Part shown: positions 26,014 through 34,185 of the stretch, piece after piece | How positions within the stretch are numbered: position 1 is the stretch's first letter | Layout of the letters: each line of letters starts with the position of its first letter | Assembly (NCBI GenBank): GCA_021324685.1 | Contig: JAJPIQ010000085.1 | Location: 102,268-166,267, forward strand | Origin: Bacteroidota bacterium | GTDB taxonomy: Bacteria > Bacteroidota > Ignavibacteria > Palsa-1295 | Length of the DNA stretch: 64,000 bases | Reading direction: 5' to 3' | Position numbers and translations under genes: made by a program | The notes under the pieces: generated by a model | The model's input: only the letters and a program-made list of their open reading frames with translations | Told to the model about the DNA's origin: nothing | Databases searched by the model: none

Positions 26014-27222
26014 TTACTTCGTGATCTTGTCCACCACTCCTGCACCGACGGTGCGGCCGCCTTCGCGGATAGCGAAACGGAGTCCTTCTTCCATGGCGAT
26101 CGGGCTGATAAGCTCGATCTTCATCTGGACGGAGTCGCCCGGCATGACCATCTCGACGCCTTCCGGAAGCTGGGCTACGCCCGTTACGTCCGTTGTACGG
26201 AAATAGAACTGCGGACGGTAGCCATTGAAGAATGGCGTGTGGCGTCCGCCCTCTTCCTTCGAAAGCACATAGACTTTGGCTTCGAAGTTCGTGTGCGGCG
26301 TGATCGAACCCGGCTTCGCGATAACCTGACCGCGCTCGAGATCGGTTTTTTCCACGCCACGGAGAAGGATACCGACGTTATCGCCGGCCTGGCCTTCGTC
26401 CATTTCCTTGCGGAACATTTCCACGCCCGTCACGACCGACTTCTTGTGCTGGCCGAGACCGACGATCTCGACTTCATCTCCGACGTGAACTTTGCCACGC
26501 TCGACGCGTCCGGTGCCCACCGTACCGCGACCCGTGATCGAGAAGACGTCTTCGACCGACATGAGGAACGGTTTATCGACATCGCGCACCGGAGTCGGCA
26601 CATACGAGTCGACCGCATCCATCAGCTCGTAAATGCACTGCAGGCGCGGATCGTCCACCGAAGCGGAAGGATCGGAGCCGGCATTGAGCGCATTGAGCGC
26701 GGAACCTTTAATGATCGGGATCTCGTCGCCCGGGAATTCGTACTTCGAAAGGAGTTCGCGAACTTCGAGTTCGACGAGCTCCAGCAGCTCGGGATCGGCG
26801 GCATCGACCTTGTTCATAAACACGACGATACGCGGCACCCCGACCTGGCGCGCAAGCAGGATGTGCTCGCGGGTCTGCGGCATCGGGCCGTCCGTGGCGG
26901 CGACGACGAGAATGGCACCGTCCATCTGTGCGGCGCCGGTGATCATGTTCTTCACATAGTCGGCGTGGCCAGGGCAGTCGACGTGCGCATAGTGACGCTT
27001 GGCCGTCTCATACTCGACATGCGCCGTGGCAATTGTGATTCCCCGAGCGCGCTCTTCCGGAGCGTTATCGATCGAATCGAAGGTGCGGACTTCGGTCCCC
27101 GGCATCTTCTTGGCGAGCGCCATCGTGATCGCCGCCGTGAGCGTGGTCTTGCCATGATCGACATGGCCAATCGTGCCGACGTTTACGTGCGGCTTATTGC
27201 GTTCGAATTTAGCTTTTGCCAT
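26014..27222 (-). CDS. tuf: Translation elongation factor Tu
   Basis: EF-Tu delivers aminoacyl-tRNA to the ribosome using GTP. The 402-residue product has G1 GHVDHGKT (19-26), the switch region [27 protein letters not shown] (G3), NKVD (G4), and domains II-III with [22 protein letters not shown] and [10 protein letters not shown]. It is directly upstream of rpsJ, but fusA, rpsG and rpsL are not upstream: the next gene is divergent. The upstream 480 bp probably holds the main promoter for the whole ribosomal cluster. Confidence 0.98.
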   Translation of the reverse strand: MAKAKFERNKPHVNVGTIGHVDHGKTTLTAAITMALAKKMPGTEVRTFDSIDNAPEERARGITIATAHVEYETAKRHYAHVDCPGHADYVKNMITGAAQMDGAILVVAATDGPMPQTREHILLARQVGVPRIVVFMNKVDAADPELLELVELEVRELLSKYEFPGDEIPIIKGSALNALNAGSDPSASVDDPRLQCIYELMDAVDSYVPTPVRDVDKPFLMSVEDVFSITGRGTVGTGRVERGKVHVGDEVEIVGLGQHKKSVVTGVEMFRKEMDEGQAGDNVGILLRGVEKTDLERGQVIAKPGSITPHTNFEAKVYVLSKEEGGRHTPFFNGYRPQFYFRTTDVTGVAQLPEGVEMVMPGDSVQMKIELISPIAMEEGLRFAIREGGRTVGAGVVDKITK

Positions 27223-27710
27223 GGTATGTAAAGATTAATCGAAAAATCTTTCGGTGGGCGCATGACGGCCCAACGGTTCAAAAAATAAACTTTGACGAAA
27301 ATTTGCCAGGCGCATTGTCATGCGCCGCTTCGATCATGTATTCGCATACTGTGCGCTCGGAATGGGGCTTTTTGCAGCGAATTTGCCGTTTCGGGCCACC
27401 TTCGAACACATATCCACCACAGGCGGACGTTTGTTCTTTGCGCTCTGGTTGCAGAGGCGAATGTCGATGACCTCTCGGTCATCGTTATGATCTGCCTGCA
27501 AATGGGATGAAAATGCCGTTTTTATGCGAATTTCCGCCCTTTTTTATTGCAAGCGGGCCTATAACCTGCACGAAGAGTGAAGAGTTTCTGAGAATGGGGG
27601 GAATAGAAGCGGATTTCGATTATATTCTAAAAATTATCCCAAACGTTAGTGCAAATTCCCGTAAGCGCTGTGGTGGAAATTGGAAAAATTGATAAGGCTT
27701 TAATTCGAAT
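27223..27710. other. Long noncoding region upstream of tuf
   Basis: No convincing gene is seen. The region contains a GCGCAT/ATGCGC hairpin at about 27310-27325 and a GATGACC/GGTCATC hairpin with a TCTC loop at 27466-27483. On the minus strand TATTTTTTG at about 27283-27291 resembles the Bacteroidetes -7 box (TAnnTTTG) with one extra base and lies about 60 bp before the tuf start, so it is a weak promoter candidate. The rest is unremarkable mixed-composition DNA. Confidence 0.4.
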
Positions 27711-27860
27711 ATGTATCAAAGGTCGAAGTATGGGAGATCACCGTACCAGCCGAGGCCAGGGGTCAAAGCATACAAATGTTCTGAAATAGAATTAGTGTAT
27801 TCAGAAAATGCTGTTCAGGAAGCCGTAAAAAAAATTACGGATGAATACTTCGCGGAATGA
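27711..27860 (+). CDS. Candidate small protein, 49 residues
   Basis: An ATG-started frame of 49 codons ends 34 bp before the YfhO-like gene on the same strand. The product has a basic, Pro/Tyr-rich N-terminal part (YGRSPYQPRPGVKAYK) and an acidic amphipathic helix at the end (AVQEAVKKITDEYFAE). The amino-acid make-up looks natural, unlike the surrounding chance frames. There is no ribosome binding site, but few genes here have one. No homologue is recognised and it could still be a chance frame. Confidence 0.35.
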   Translation: MYQRSKYGRSPYQPRPGVKAYKCSEIELVYSENAVQEAVKKITDEYFAE

Positions 27861-27894
27861 ACTTTAGTTTATCGAACAGACTATTCGACACTCC

Positions 27895-30321
27895 ATGACT
27901 CGCCTTTCCCGAGAATATATTCTCACGCTCGCACTGCTCGCCGCAACGCTTGCCATCACGTTTTTCCCGATAATCTTCCAAGGTCGTAGCGTTCTACCGT
28001 CGGACCTGATCGACACGATGACGCTCCCCTTCTCCCATTACTACGGCCCGCCGCATGCCTACAATTCTCTCATTACCGATGGATATCTCCAGTTCTATCC
28101 ACTGAAGTATTTTACGAAACTGGCCTATGGCCATGGTTACTTTGCCTTTTGGAACCCTTATATCCTGAATGGTTACCCGCAATATCTGGAAGGAATGTGG
28201 ACGTACAATTTCGTTCTCATCTTGCCCATGACCATTGCGTTCCCACTCCTTCTCTTGCTGCCTTTGATCGTTGCCGGAATGGGGATGTACGTGTTGTTGC
28301 GCGAATACGATGTGCGTCCGGGCGTCGCGCGCATATTCGCGACCGCTTACATGCTGAATTCGCTCTTCATGACGCATTTGCTTGCACATTTTATTCCCGC
28401 CTCGTTTTCGTTTGCACCATGGGTATTACTGTTCCTTCATCGCTATTCTCGCAAGCCACGCTTTAAGGAACTTGCCATAGCTTCGATTTTTCTGGCCCTT
28501 GGATTTGTGGCGGGAAATTTACAAACCATTGGGTTCCTTTCTTTTTTAGTAGTGATCTATGGGGCAACATTATGGTGGACGGCGTCGCAACGTTCCATCG
28601 CTTCATTTATTAAACCCCTTGCGATTGTTTTAGCCTTTGGGCTTGGATGTGCCGCCATAATGATTCTGCCGATGCTCGAACTATTTCGTGAGACGATCGC
28701 GGGCGGTGCGTTTTTCTCGACCAGCCTTCTCAACTCCTATTCTTTTTTACAACGCCTCGAAAGCATTGGACTGGCTTTCACATTTTTCATTCCACAACTG
28801 GCAGGAAGTATTCGTGGCGTTACATTCGATCGAGCTGTCGGAGTGTATACGCAGGATTTTCAAGGCGCGATCGGATTCCTTCCGATGCTGATTGCAGTAT
28901 GGACTGCTGTTAAATTCTTTCGTAACCCAGAGATCCGGCCGTTTGTCCTTCTGATGTTTTTAGGATTCGTTATTCCGATTGCGACCCCCCTTTCACATTA
29001 TGTCTACCATCGCTTCTTCGCAATTTTTATCCTCGGTGGCTGCGGAACGGGCGCAATTGGATTCGAAACCCTCCTAAATAATAACGATGATCGCAGCATC
29101 CATAGGTGGATCACCATCTCGGGAATTGTAATCGGAGTAATCGCACTTGGCCTTACCGGACTTGAAGTTTATCGATGGACTTCGCCGAATACTTTTTCTT
29201 CCTTTATCACTCAGCACATATGGCCTCGATTGCGGACTGCCGTCTTTTCGGAAGGTAATGCGGCGTGGGCGAGCAGCCGGTTACAGGAAGCTATTGACTA
29301 CTGGCGTATCACTCGCCCGGAAATTGCAACGGGAATTGGAACTTCGCTTTTAGCATGTTTCATCTTCTGGTTCCGGTATAAGATCCCTCAAAGAATCTTC
29401 TTTATCACGCTTTGGACTATTACCTGTTTTCAGCTTATTTATTTTGCGCGTTTGTGGTTCCCATTTAACGATCCGGCTCAATATCCATTATATCCAATCA
29501 CGAGCGAAACCAATCTCCTCCAATCGACAACACAGCATTCCCGCGCCTATTTTTATCGCGAAATAGATCCTTCCCGCCAATTTATTTTCATGGACAATGA
29601 AAATGTTATCTACGGAATTCCGACCGCGAGCGGATACGAAAGCCTGATCCCGCGATGCCTGTACAGGTACACGGCCGTCGGACATTGGCGCGATTCAGGA
29701 TTGGTCACTTCTAACCTGCTGGCAACATTCAATTGCAGCCCCTTGATTCGGGTCAAGCCATTGCCATTCCTTCCGGGAAATTTATTGGATAGCACCGCTA
29801 GCGCAACCTTATCTTCATTCTGGCCGTATCGTAACAATGCCGCCCTTCCAAGAGCTTTCCTAGCTCGCAACGAGGAAATACTTCAAAACGACTCTGTCAT
29901 CCTTCACCGTCTATTGTACGATGCTCCCAATAAAGTAGCTTATTTTACTCCCGAAGAACACGGCGAATCGTTACGTCCACGGCTTCATGTCGAGGATACC
30001 CTGCAATCGCTCCATGCGGATGAAAACACACTGGAATTTCGTTCCGTCTCGCCCGATTCCTCCTATCTGGTAGTTACCGACACTTATTATCCTGGCTGGA
30101 ATTGTTCGGTGGACGGAATCGATACAAAAGTTCTTCGCTCTAATTATGCGATGCGAGCCGTGCTGATTCCACCCGGAATCCACACCGTCCTATGGAGATT
30201 TAACCCTGAATCTTTTCGAATTGGCTTGTGGATAAGCGTGGGAACAATGATTCTTATGACACTTCTACTCTTGCGTGGGAAACGATCCCGAGCCTACGGG
30301 ACACCCGAGATTCTCGAATAA
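27895..30321 (+). CDS. YfhO-like polytopic membrane protein
   Basis: The 808-residue product starts with a membrane span and has about twelve spans up to residue 560. An extracytoplasmic domain of about 200 residues follows, then a last span. The first loop (LPSDLIDTMTLPFS) carries the acidic residues typical of GT-C glycosyltransferase-like YfhO proteins. The late motif VVTDTYYPGWNCSVDG is the standard YfhO C-terminal block. Gram-positive YfhO glycosylates lipoteichoic acid; the role in Gram-negatives is unknown but probably concerns a lipid-linked sugar. Its last 68 bp overlap the 3' end of the converging O-antigen polymerase-like gene. Confidence 0.82.
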   Translation: MTRLSREYILTLALLAATLAITFFPIIFQGRSVLPSDLIDTMTLPFSHYYGPPHAYNSLITDGYLQFYPLKYFTKLAYGHGYFAFWNPYILNGYPQYLEGMWTYNFVLILPMTIAFPLLLLLPLIVAGMGMYVLLREYDVRPGVARIFATAYMLNSLFMTHLLAHFIPASFSFAPWVLLFLHRYSRKPRFKELAIASIFLALGFVAGNLQTIGFLSFLVVIYGATLWWTASQRSIASFIKPLAIVLAFGLGCAAIMILPMLELFRETIAGGAFFSTSLLNSYSFLQRLESIGLAFTFFIPQLAGSIRGVTFDRAVGVYTQDFQGAIGFLPMLIAVWTAVKFFRNPEIRPFVLLMFLGFVIPIATPLSHYVYHRFFAIFILGGCGTGAIGFETLLNNNDDRSIHRWITISGIVIGVIALGLTGLEVYRWTSPNTFSSFITQHIWPRLRTAVFSEGNAAWASSRLQEAIDYWRITRPEIATGIGTSLLACFIFWFRYKIPQRIFFITLWTITCFQLIYFARLWFPFNDPAQYPLYPITSETNLLQSTTQHSRAYFYREIDPSRQFIFMDNENVIYGIPTASGYESLIPRCLYRYTAVGHWRDSGLVTSNLLATFNCSPLIRVKPLPFLPGNLLDSTASATLSSFWPYRNNAALPRAFLARNEEILQNDSVILHRLLYDAPNKVAYFTPEEHGESLRPRLHVEDTLQSLHADENTLEFRSVSPDSSYLVVTDTYYPGWNCSVDGIDTKVLRSNYAMRAVLIPPGIHTVLWRFNPESFRIGLWISVGTMILMTLLLLRGKRSRAYGTPEILE

Positions 30322-31672
30322 GATTTTGCAGTCGAAGTCCAAGAGGAAGCTGGGAAACGATTTTTCCAGCGCGCATCGAACGCCAAAAAGCAATTTCCGC
30401 AAGGTTCGCCGTCCCCAACACCGTTTTGGACTGGAGCTGAAACGCGACCATCATGATGGAAAGGACATAGACCAATCCATCGGCATACATAAGCCCAAAG
30501 AAGGAGGACGCAAAATACGCCACCATCATTTGAATCGAAATCTGACCGAAAAAAAAGTCCTCGGCATTTCGCCGGAAGCGAAAGTTCAGGATCGCCGCTT
30601 TGCACATAGAACCATACAGCCACAAAAACGCGATGGCGCCGAAGATTCCCATTCGCAGCGGCCAATAGAGGTACGATGTATGGGTCCCCAATGTCGTATA
30701 GACCGCCGAAAACGGCATCCGGTAATACGTCGTCCACGGAACGCCAAAGGGAACTCCGAAGATCGGATGACGCCAGATATTTTGCAGCACGTTCGGTAGC
30801 TCCAGCAACCGAATATAGGCCGAGCCCTCGCCGGCCGGTTGAATGACGCCCATAAACCGCTCGGCAACCGCAATAGGGTTCGTAATGAGCGCTACCACGA
30901 TAAATCCGCCGACGACCATTCCGATCAAGCCCCATTGCCGCCGCCGCATGGAGCGTGGCAGCGTAACAAGCATTGCGACAGAGGAAGCGACACTGGCTAA
31001 GATCGCCGCGCGCCGGAACCCTAAAATCAAAATCGCTTCGGCAACCGGGAACGCAGCATACAGGAACCACTTAAGCCGTTTTAATTTCACCCCGGAATAA
31101 TGGACCATTACCATTGCACCGATAATGGCGACGTCCAGAAAATATCCATCGCGCCACGATTGGACGATCCCCCAACTCGTTTCCGCACCCGAAGGAAACA
31201 GGAGCGTCCACAAGGACTCAAATGCTTTGGGAAGCATCGTTAGAAAGATGACCGCAAACAATTTCGGACCTTCCTCCGCATCGCGAAATGCATTATTGAT
31301 CAACAAAAATGCGATGGGCCATTCCGGTAGATCGTGCACCTCGAGCACAATGGCAAAGCGTTGATTGACAATGCAACCTCGCACCCATGAGATGAATACG
31401 GCGGCCGCTAAAAACAATAACGGCGAGTTGAAATATGATCGGCGCAGCGAATAATCTTCCGTCAGAGTTCGCTCCATCGCGAGCACGATAAGGAACACGA
31501 CCGATAGCTCCTCGATCATGTTAATCCCATTAGGCGTCGGAATCCATGTGCTGATCTGGATCGGAGAATGGGCTAAAAACGATCCCTGCCAGATCATCAC
31601 CCACAGCACGAGCAATAGAAGATTCCGAAACGATAACCCCGCTTTCGGCTTGGAATCGAGTTCGAAAAGCAT
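30254..31672 (-). CDS. O-antigen polymerase/ligase-like membrane protein
   Basis: The 472-residue product has about ten to twelve membrane spans and a large extracytoplasmic loop around residues 285-345. This layout is typical of Wzy polymerases and WaaL-type ligases, which join polysaccharide repeat units at the periplasmic side. A stretch GFRRAAILASVASSVA resembles the conserved arginine-rich region before the long loop. The gene directly upstream encodes a Wzz/GumC-like chain-length protein and overlaps its start by one base (TGATG), which strongly supports a polysaccharide role. The sequence identity of this family is low, so polymerase versus ligase cannot be decided. The C-terminus overlaps the yfhO-like gene. 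Confidence 0.72.
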   Translation of the reverse strand: MLFELDSKPKAGLSFRNLLLLVLWVMIWQGSFLAHSPIQISTWIPTPNGINMIEELSVVFLIVLAMERTLTEDYSLRRSYFNSPLLFLAAAVFISWVRGCIVNQRFAIVLEVHDLPEWPIAFLLINNAFRDAEEGPKLFAVIFLTMLPKAFESLWTLLFPSGAETSWGIVQSWRDGYFLDVAIIGAMVMVHYSGVKLKRLKWFLYAAFPVAEAILILGFRRAAILASVASSVAMLVTLPRSMRRRQWGLIGMVVGGFIVVALITNPIAVAERFMGVIQPAGEGSAYIRLLELPNVLQNIWRHPIFGVPFGVPWTTYYRMPFSAVYTTLGTHTSYLYWPLRMGIFGAIAFLWLYGSMCKAAILNFRFRRNAEDFFFGQISIQMMVAYFASSFFGLMYADGLVYVLSIMMVAFQLQSKTVLGTANLAEIAFWRSMRAGKIVSQLPLGLRLQNLIRESRVSRRLGIVSHARVEVS

Positions 31673-32922
31673 CAGTAGGAAGTGGAAGCGATCGGTGAAG
31701 CAGGGACTCGCTTCCGGAGCACCGTCAGGAAGGAGCCTATGGCGATCGCCAGGATCGAGAAGAAGACGCCGACCGTTCCTCCGAGCAGCAGCATCGGAAG
31801 CCGTTGGGGGCTCGCCCGATGATCGGGGACTTTTGCGGTGTCGAGCACGGTGATCACGGAGCGTTGACGAACCGCAAAAATGCTCTGTTGTTCACGCTCC
31901 TGGCGGAGGAACGAAACGATCGGTTCAAGGGTCGCTTTTCGCCGAAGAATTGCGGAGTATTCCCGCTCCAGCGTTGGAAGCGTGTCGAGAGCGGGCGCGA
32001 TCTCGGCCGCCGTTTCGTAGCGCGTCCGCGCCGCGCGAGCCTCATCGACTTCGGCTTCCGCCGCGACCACCGTCGGATCGTTTGCCTGATAATCGGTCCT
32101 CAGAACATTCAGCCGGACGAGCGCATCGTCCTCATCGCTTTCAAGGCGTCCGAGTTCTTTGATCGTCTCACTCGTTTGAACGCTCAGTGCGGGCGCCCCA
32201 TTCTTCGCCTCGAACGCTTCCTGGAGCCGGTCCAGCGAGTCAAGTTCTCGGGATCGCCGGGCATAGTCCGTGTCGGCATACGTTCGTGCCTGTGCCGCAT
32301 CCGAGCGAAGCACTTCCCCAATGATCGTGTCCATCGTCCGAACGGCAAGGTTCGCCAAATAGGAAGAAAGCTGCTGGGCCGCCTCCTTTTCTCGAGAACT
32401 CGAAAACCAGCCGGTCACCACTGTGGCCCGAACATGGACCTCGCTAAAGCTCGGTAACGTCAGGACGGCTTCCTGCACACGGTCCACGTTTTGCTCGTGC
32501 GTTTCACCAGGACGAAAATAAAACCGATGAACGGAACTATCCTTATACAGGCGTTCGGCTAACGCGCGCGATTCGAGAATATTCTGGATCAGATCGACCG
32601 ACGGGTTCTCGACCTCTTTTAAAATCTTGAGCGCTCCGCCGGCGTTCAGCGACGAAAGAAGACCCGAACTCGATAGCCGATCCGGAGGCAGCAACATGAC
32701 GCTCGCTTCGAACGAATAAGGAACGATATAGGTCAGTCCAAGGGCCGTGGCCGCACAGGAAAGAATAAGAATCACGGCCATCCATTTCCGCTTTGCAACA
32801 AGCAGCAGATAGTCCATCAGATGCGGGTCGGGCCGTGCGTTACCAAACGAGGGCCGATCGGAAGTTGGCGGAGTAGTAGAGGATTGCTGTGGTTCAGTCA
32901 CTGCGAGGATATCCGCAGCCAT
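31672..32922 (-). CDS. Wzz/GumC-like polysaccharide chain-length determinant
   Basis: This inner-membrane protein would control polymer length with the Wzy-like partner next to it. The 416-residue product has an N-terminal span at about 42-62 after LVAKRKWMAV, a long periplasmic coiled-coil region (about 90-360) with many Ala/Glu/Arg heptads, the C-terminal block KVPDHRASPQRLPML, and a second span at about 375-398. The Pro-rich pattern before span two is the Wzz hallmark. There is no C-terminal tyrosine-kinase domain. The ATG at 32922 is preferred over an in-frame GTG seven codons upstream. Confidence 0.87.
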   Translation of the reverse strand: MAADILAVTEPQQSSTTPPTSDRPSFGNARPDPHLMDYLLLVAKRKWMAVILILSCAATALGLTYIVPYSFEASVMLLPPDRLSSSGLLSSLNAGGALKILKEVENPSVDLIQNILESRALAERLYKDSSVHRFYFRPGETHEQNVDRVQEAVLTLPSFSEVHVRATVVTGWFSSSREKEAAQQLSSYLANLAVRTMDTIIGEVLRSDAAQARTYADTDYARRSRELDSLDRLQEAFEAKNGAPALSVQTSETIKELGRLESDEDDALVRLNVLRTDYQANDPTVVAAEAEVDEARAARTRYETAAEIAPALDTLPTLEREYSAILRRKATLEPIVSFLRQEREQQSIFAVRQRSVITVLDTAKVPDHRASPQRLPMLLLGGTVGVFFSILAIAIGSFLTVLRKRVPASPIASTSY

Positions 32923-33107
32923 TCCGGGCGCGGAAAGGTACACAACGCATTCCCCTTCCGCGCGTTTCCGTTTTTTTCGGAAAAATTTCTCCGCCTTTCA
33001 AAAATTCGGCGAAATGCTCTCCACGGAAGGTACTTCAGAGCTTAGTTTTCCCGTTGGCGCAAGTCACGCCTTCCGCCGCAAATGAGCCAGACTTCTAAAC
33101 CAGGATT

Positions 33108-33959
33108 TCAATATTTATAAAACCCTTCCCCACTTTTTTTGCCGAGTCTTCCTGCGGCGACCATTTTCTTTAGGAGCGGACACGCCCGGTATTTCGTATC
33201 GCCAAGCCCTTCATGCAGGACATTCATAATTGCAAGGCAAACGTCCAGCCCGATAAAATCGGCAAGCTGAAGCGGTCCCATCGGGTGCGCCATGCCGAGT
33301 TTCATTACCGTATCGATGTCCTCCGCTTTTGCCACGCCTTCCATCAGGGTATAGACTGCTTCGTTGATCATGGGCATGAGGATCCGGTTCGAGACAAAAC
33401 CGGGGGAATCGTTCACTTCCACAGGCGTTTTGCCCAGATCTTCCGCGAGCTTTTTAACATTCGAGAACACATCGTCCGTCGTTGCAAGACCGCGAATGAT
33501 CTCGACCAATTTCATGACGGGGACCGGATTGAAGAAATGCATTCCGATCACAAGCTGCGGCCGTTTTGTGATCGCGGCCAGTTCCGTCACCGAAATCGAA
33601 CTCGTGTTGGTGGCAAGCACCACTCCCTCAGGTGTATTCGCATCCAGGGTCTGAAAAATTTCTTTTTTCAGGTCGAAGCGTTCGGTGGCGGCTTCAATGA
33701 CAAAATCGGCCTCATGTACAGAAGCTACGAGTTGCGTTTCGGTCCGGATTCGGCCGAGGGTCAATTTTTGGTCATCCTCCGAGAGTGTACCTTTTTTAAC
33801 CTGTCGCGCCAAATTGCTGTCAATCGTTTTCAATGCCCGCTCGAGAGCGTCTTTTCCGACATCAACGAGTGTCACCTTATACCCAGACTGCGCAAAGACA
33901 TGGGCGATCCCGTTTCCCATCGTACCTGCGCCAATTACGGTTACATTTTTAATATTCAT
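33108..33959 (-). CDS. 3-hydroxybutyryl-CoA dehydrogenase
   Basis: This enzyme interconverts 3-hydroxybutyryl-CoA and acetoacetyl-CoA with NAD(H). The 283-residue product has the dinucleotide motif VIGAGTMGNGIAH (8-20), the catalytic His141 in GMHFFNPVPVMKLVEII, and the C-terminal dimer domain with NDSPGFVSNRILMPMINEA and GMAHPMGPLQLADFIGLD. The length matches stand-alone PaaH/Hbd proteins. The ATG at 33959 is chosen because the first beta strand follows. The thiolase 6 kb away could supply its substrate. Transcription is toward the wzz-like gene, with a 185-bp gap. Confidence 0.94.
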   Translation of the reverse strand: MNIKNVTVIGAGTMGNGIAHVFAQSGYKVTLVDVGKDALERALKTIDSNLARQVKKGTLSEDDQKLTLGRIRTETQLVASVHEADFVIEAATERFDLKKEIFQTLDANTPEGVVLATNTSSISVTELAAITKRPQLVIGMHFFNPVPVMKLVEIIRGLATTDDVFSNVKKLAEDLGKTPVEVNDSPGFVSNRILMPMINEAVYTLMEGVAKAEDIDTVMKLGMAHPMGPLQLADFIGLDVCLAIMNVLHEGLGDTKYRACPLLKKMVAAGRLGKKSGEGFYKY

Positions 33960-34059
33960 GCTGGTATTCTTAGCTTCGAGAGTATGCAAAACTACGCACG
34001 GAATATCTTCGCCGCAAAAATTTGATCGTTTTCGCCACTCTATACCGTGCTATACCTCG

Positions 34060-34113
34060 TGAAGCTTACGGGAAGTATAGCTCGCTTGAAGCTTACGCGA
34101 AGTATAGCTCGCT
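34060..34113. repeat. Two tandem 27-bp direct repeats
   Basis: TGAAGCTTACGGGAAGTATAGCTCGCT (split here as TGAAGCTTACGG and GAAGTATAGCTCGCT) occurs at 34060-34086 and again at 34087-34113 with a single G-to-C change. A partial third copy of the flanking word precedes it (CTATACCTCG). It lies between the 3-hydroxybutyryl-CoA dehydrogenase start and the T9SS cargo stop, outside any gene. Confidence 0.7.
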
Positions 34114-34185
34114 TCCTTAATCGTAATAAAAAATTATTTACTTATGCGCGTCTTGTTTGCAGTATGCCTACCAAAGAATACAACA

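Noticed and set aside
26239..27231. Long plus-strand frame of 330 codons opposite tuf
   Set aside because: It is the complement of a highly conserved EF-Tu gene; its Arg/His-rich translation is an artefact of codon bias.
33213..34025. Plus-strand frame of 270 codons opposite the 3-hydroxybutyryl-CoA dehydrogenase gene
   Set aside because: Shadow of a gene with complete family motifs; composition rich in His, Arg and Phe without pattern.
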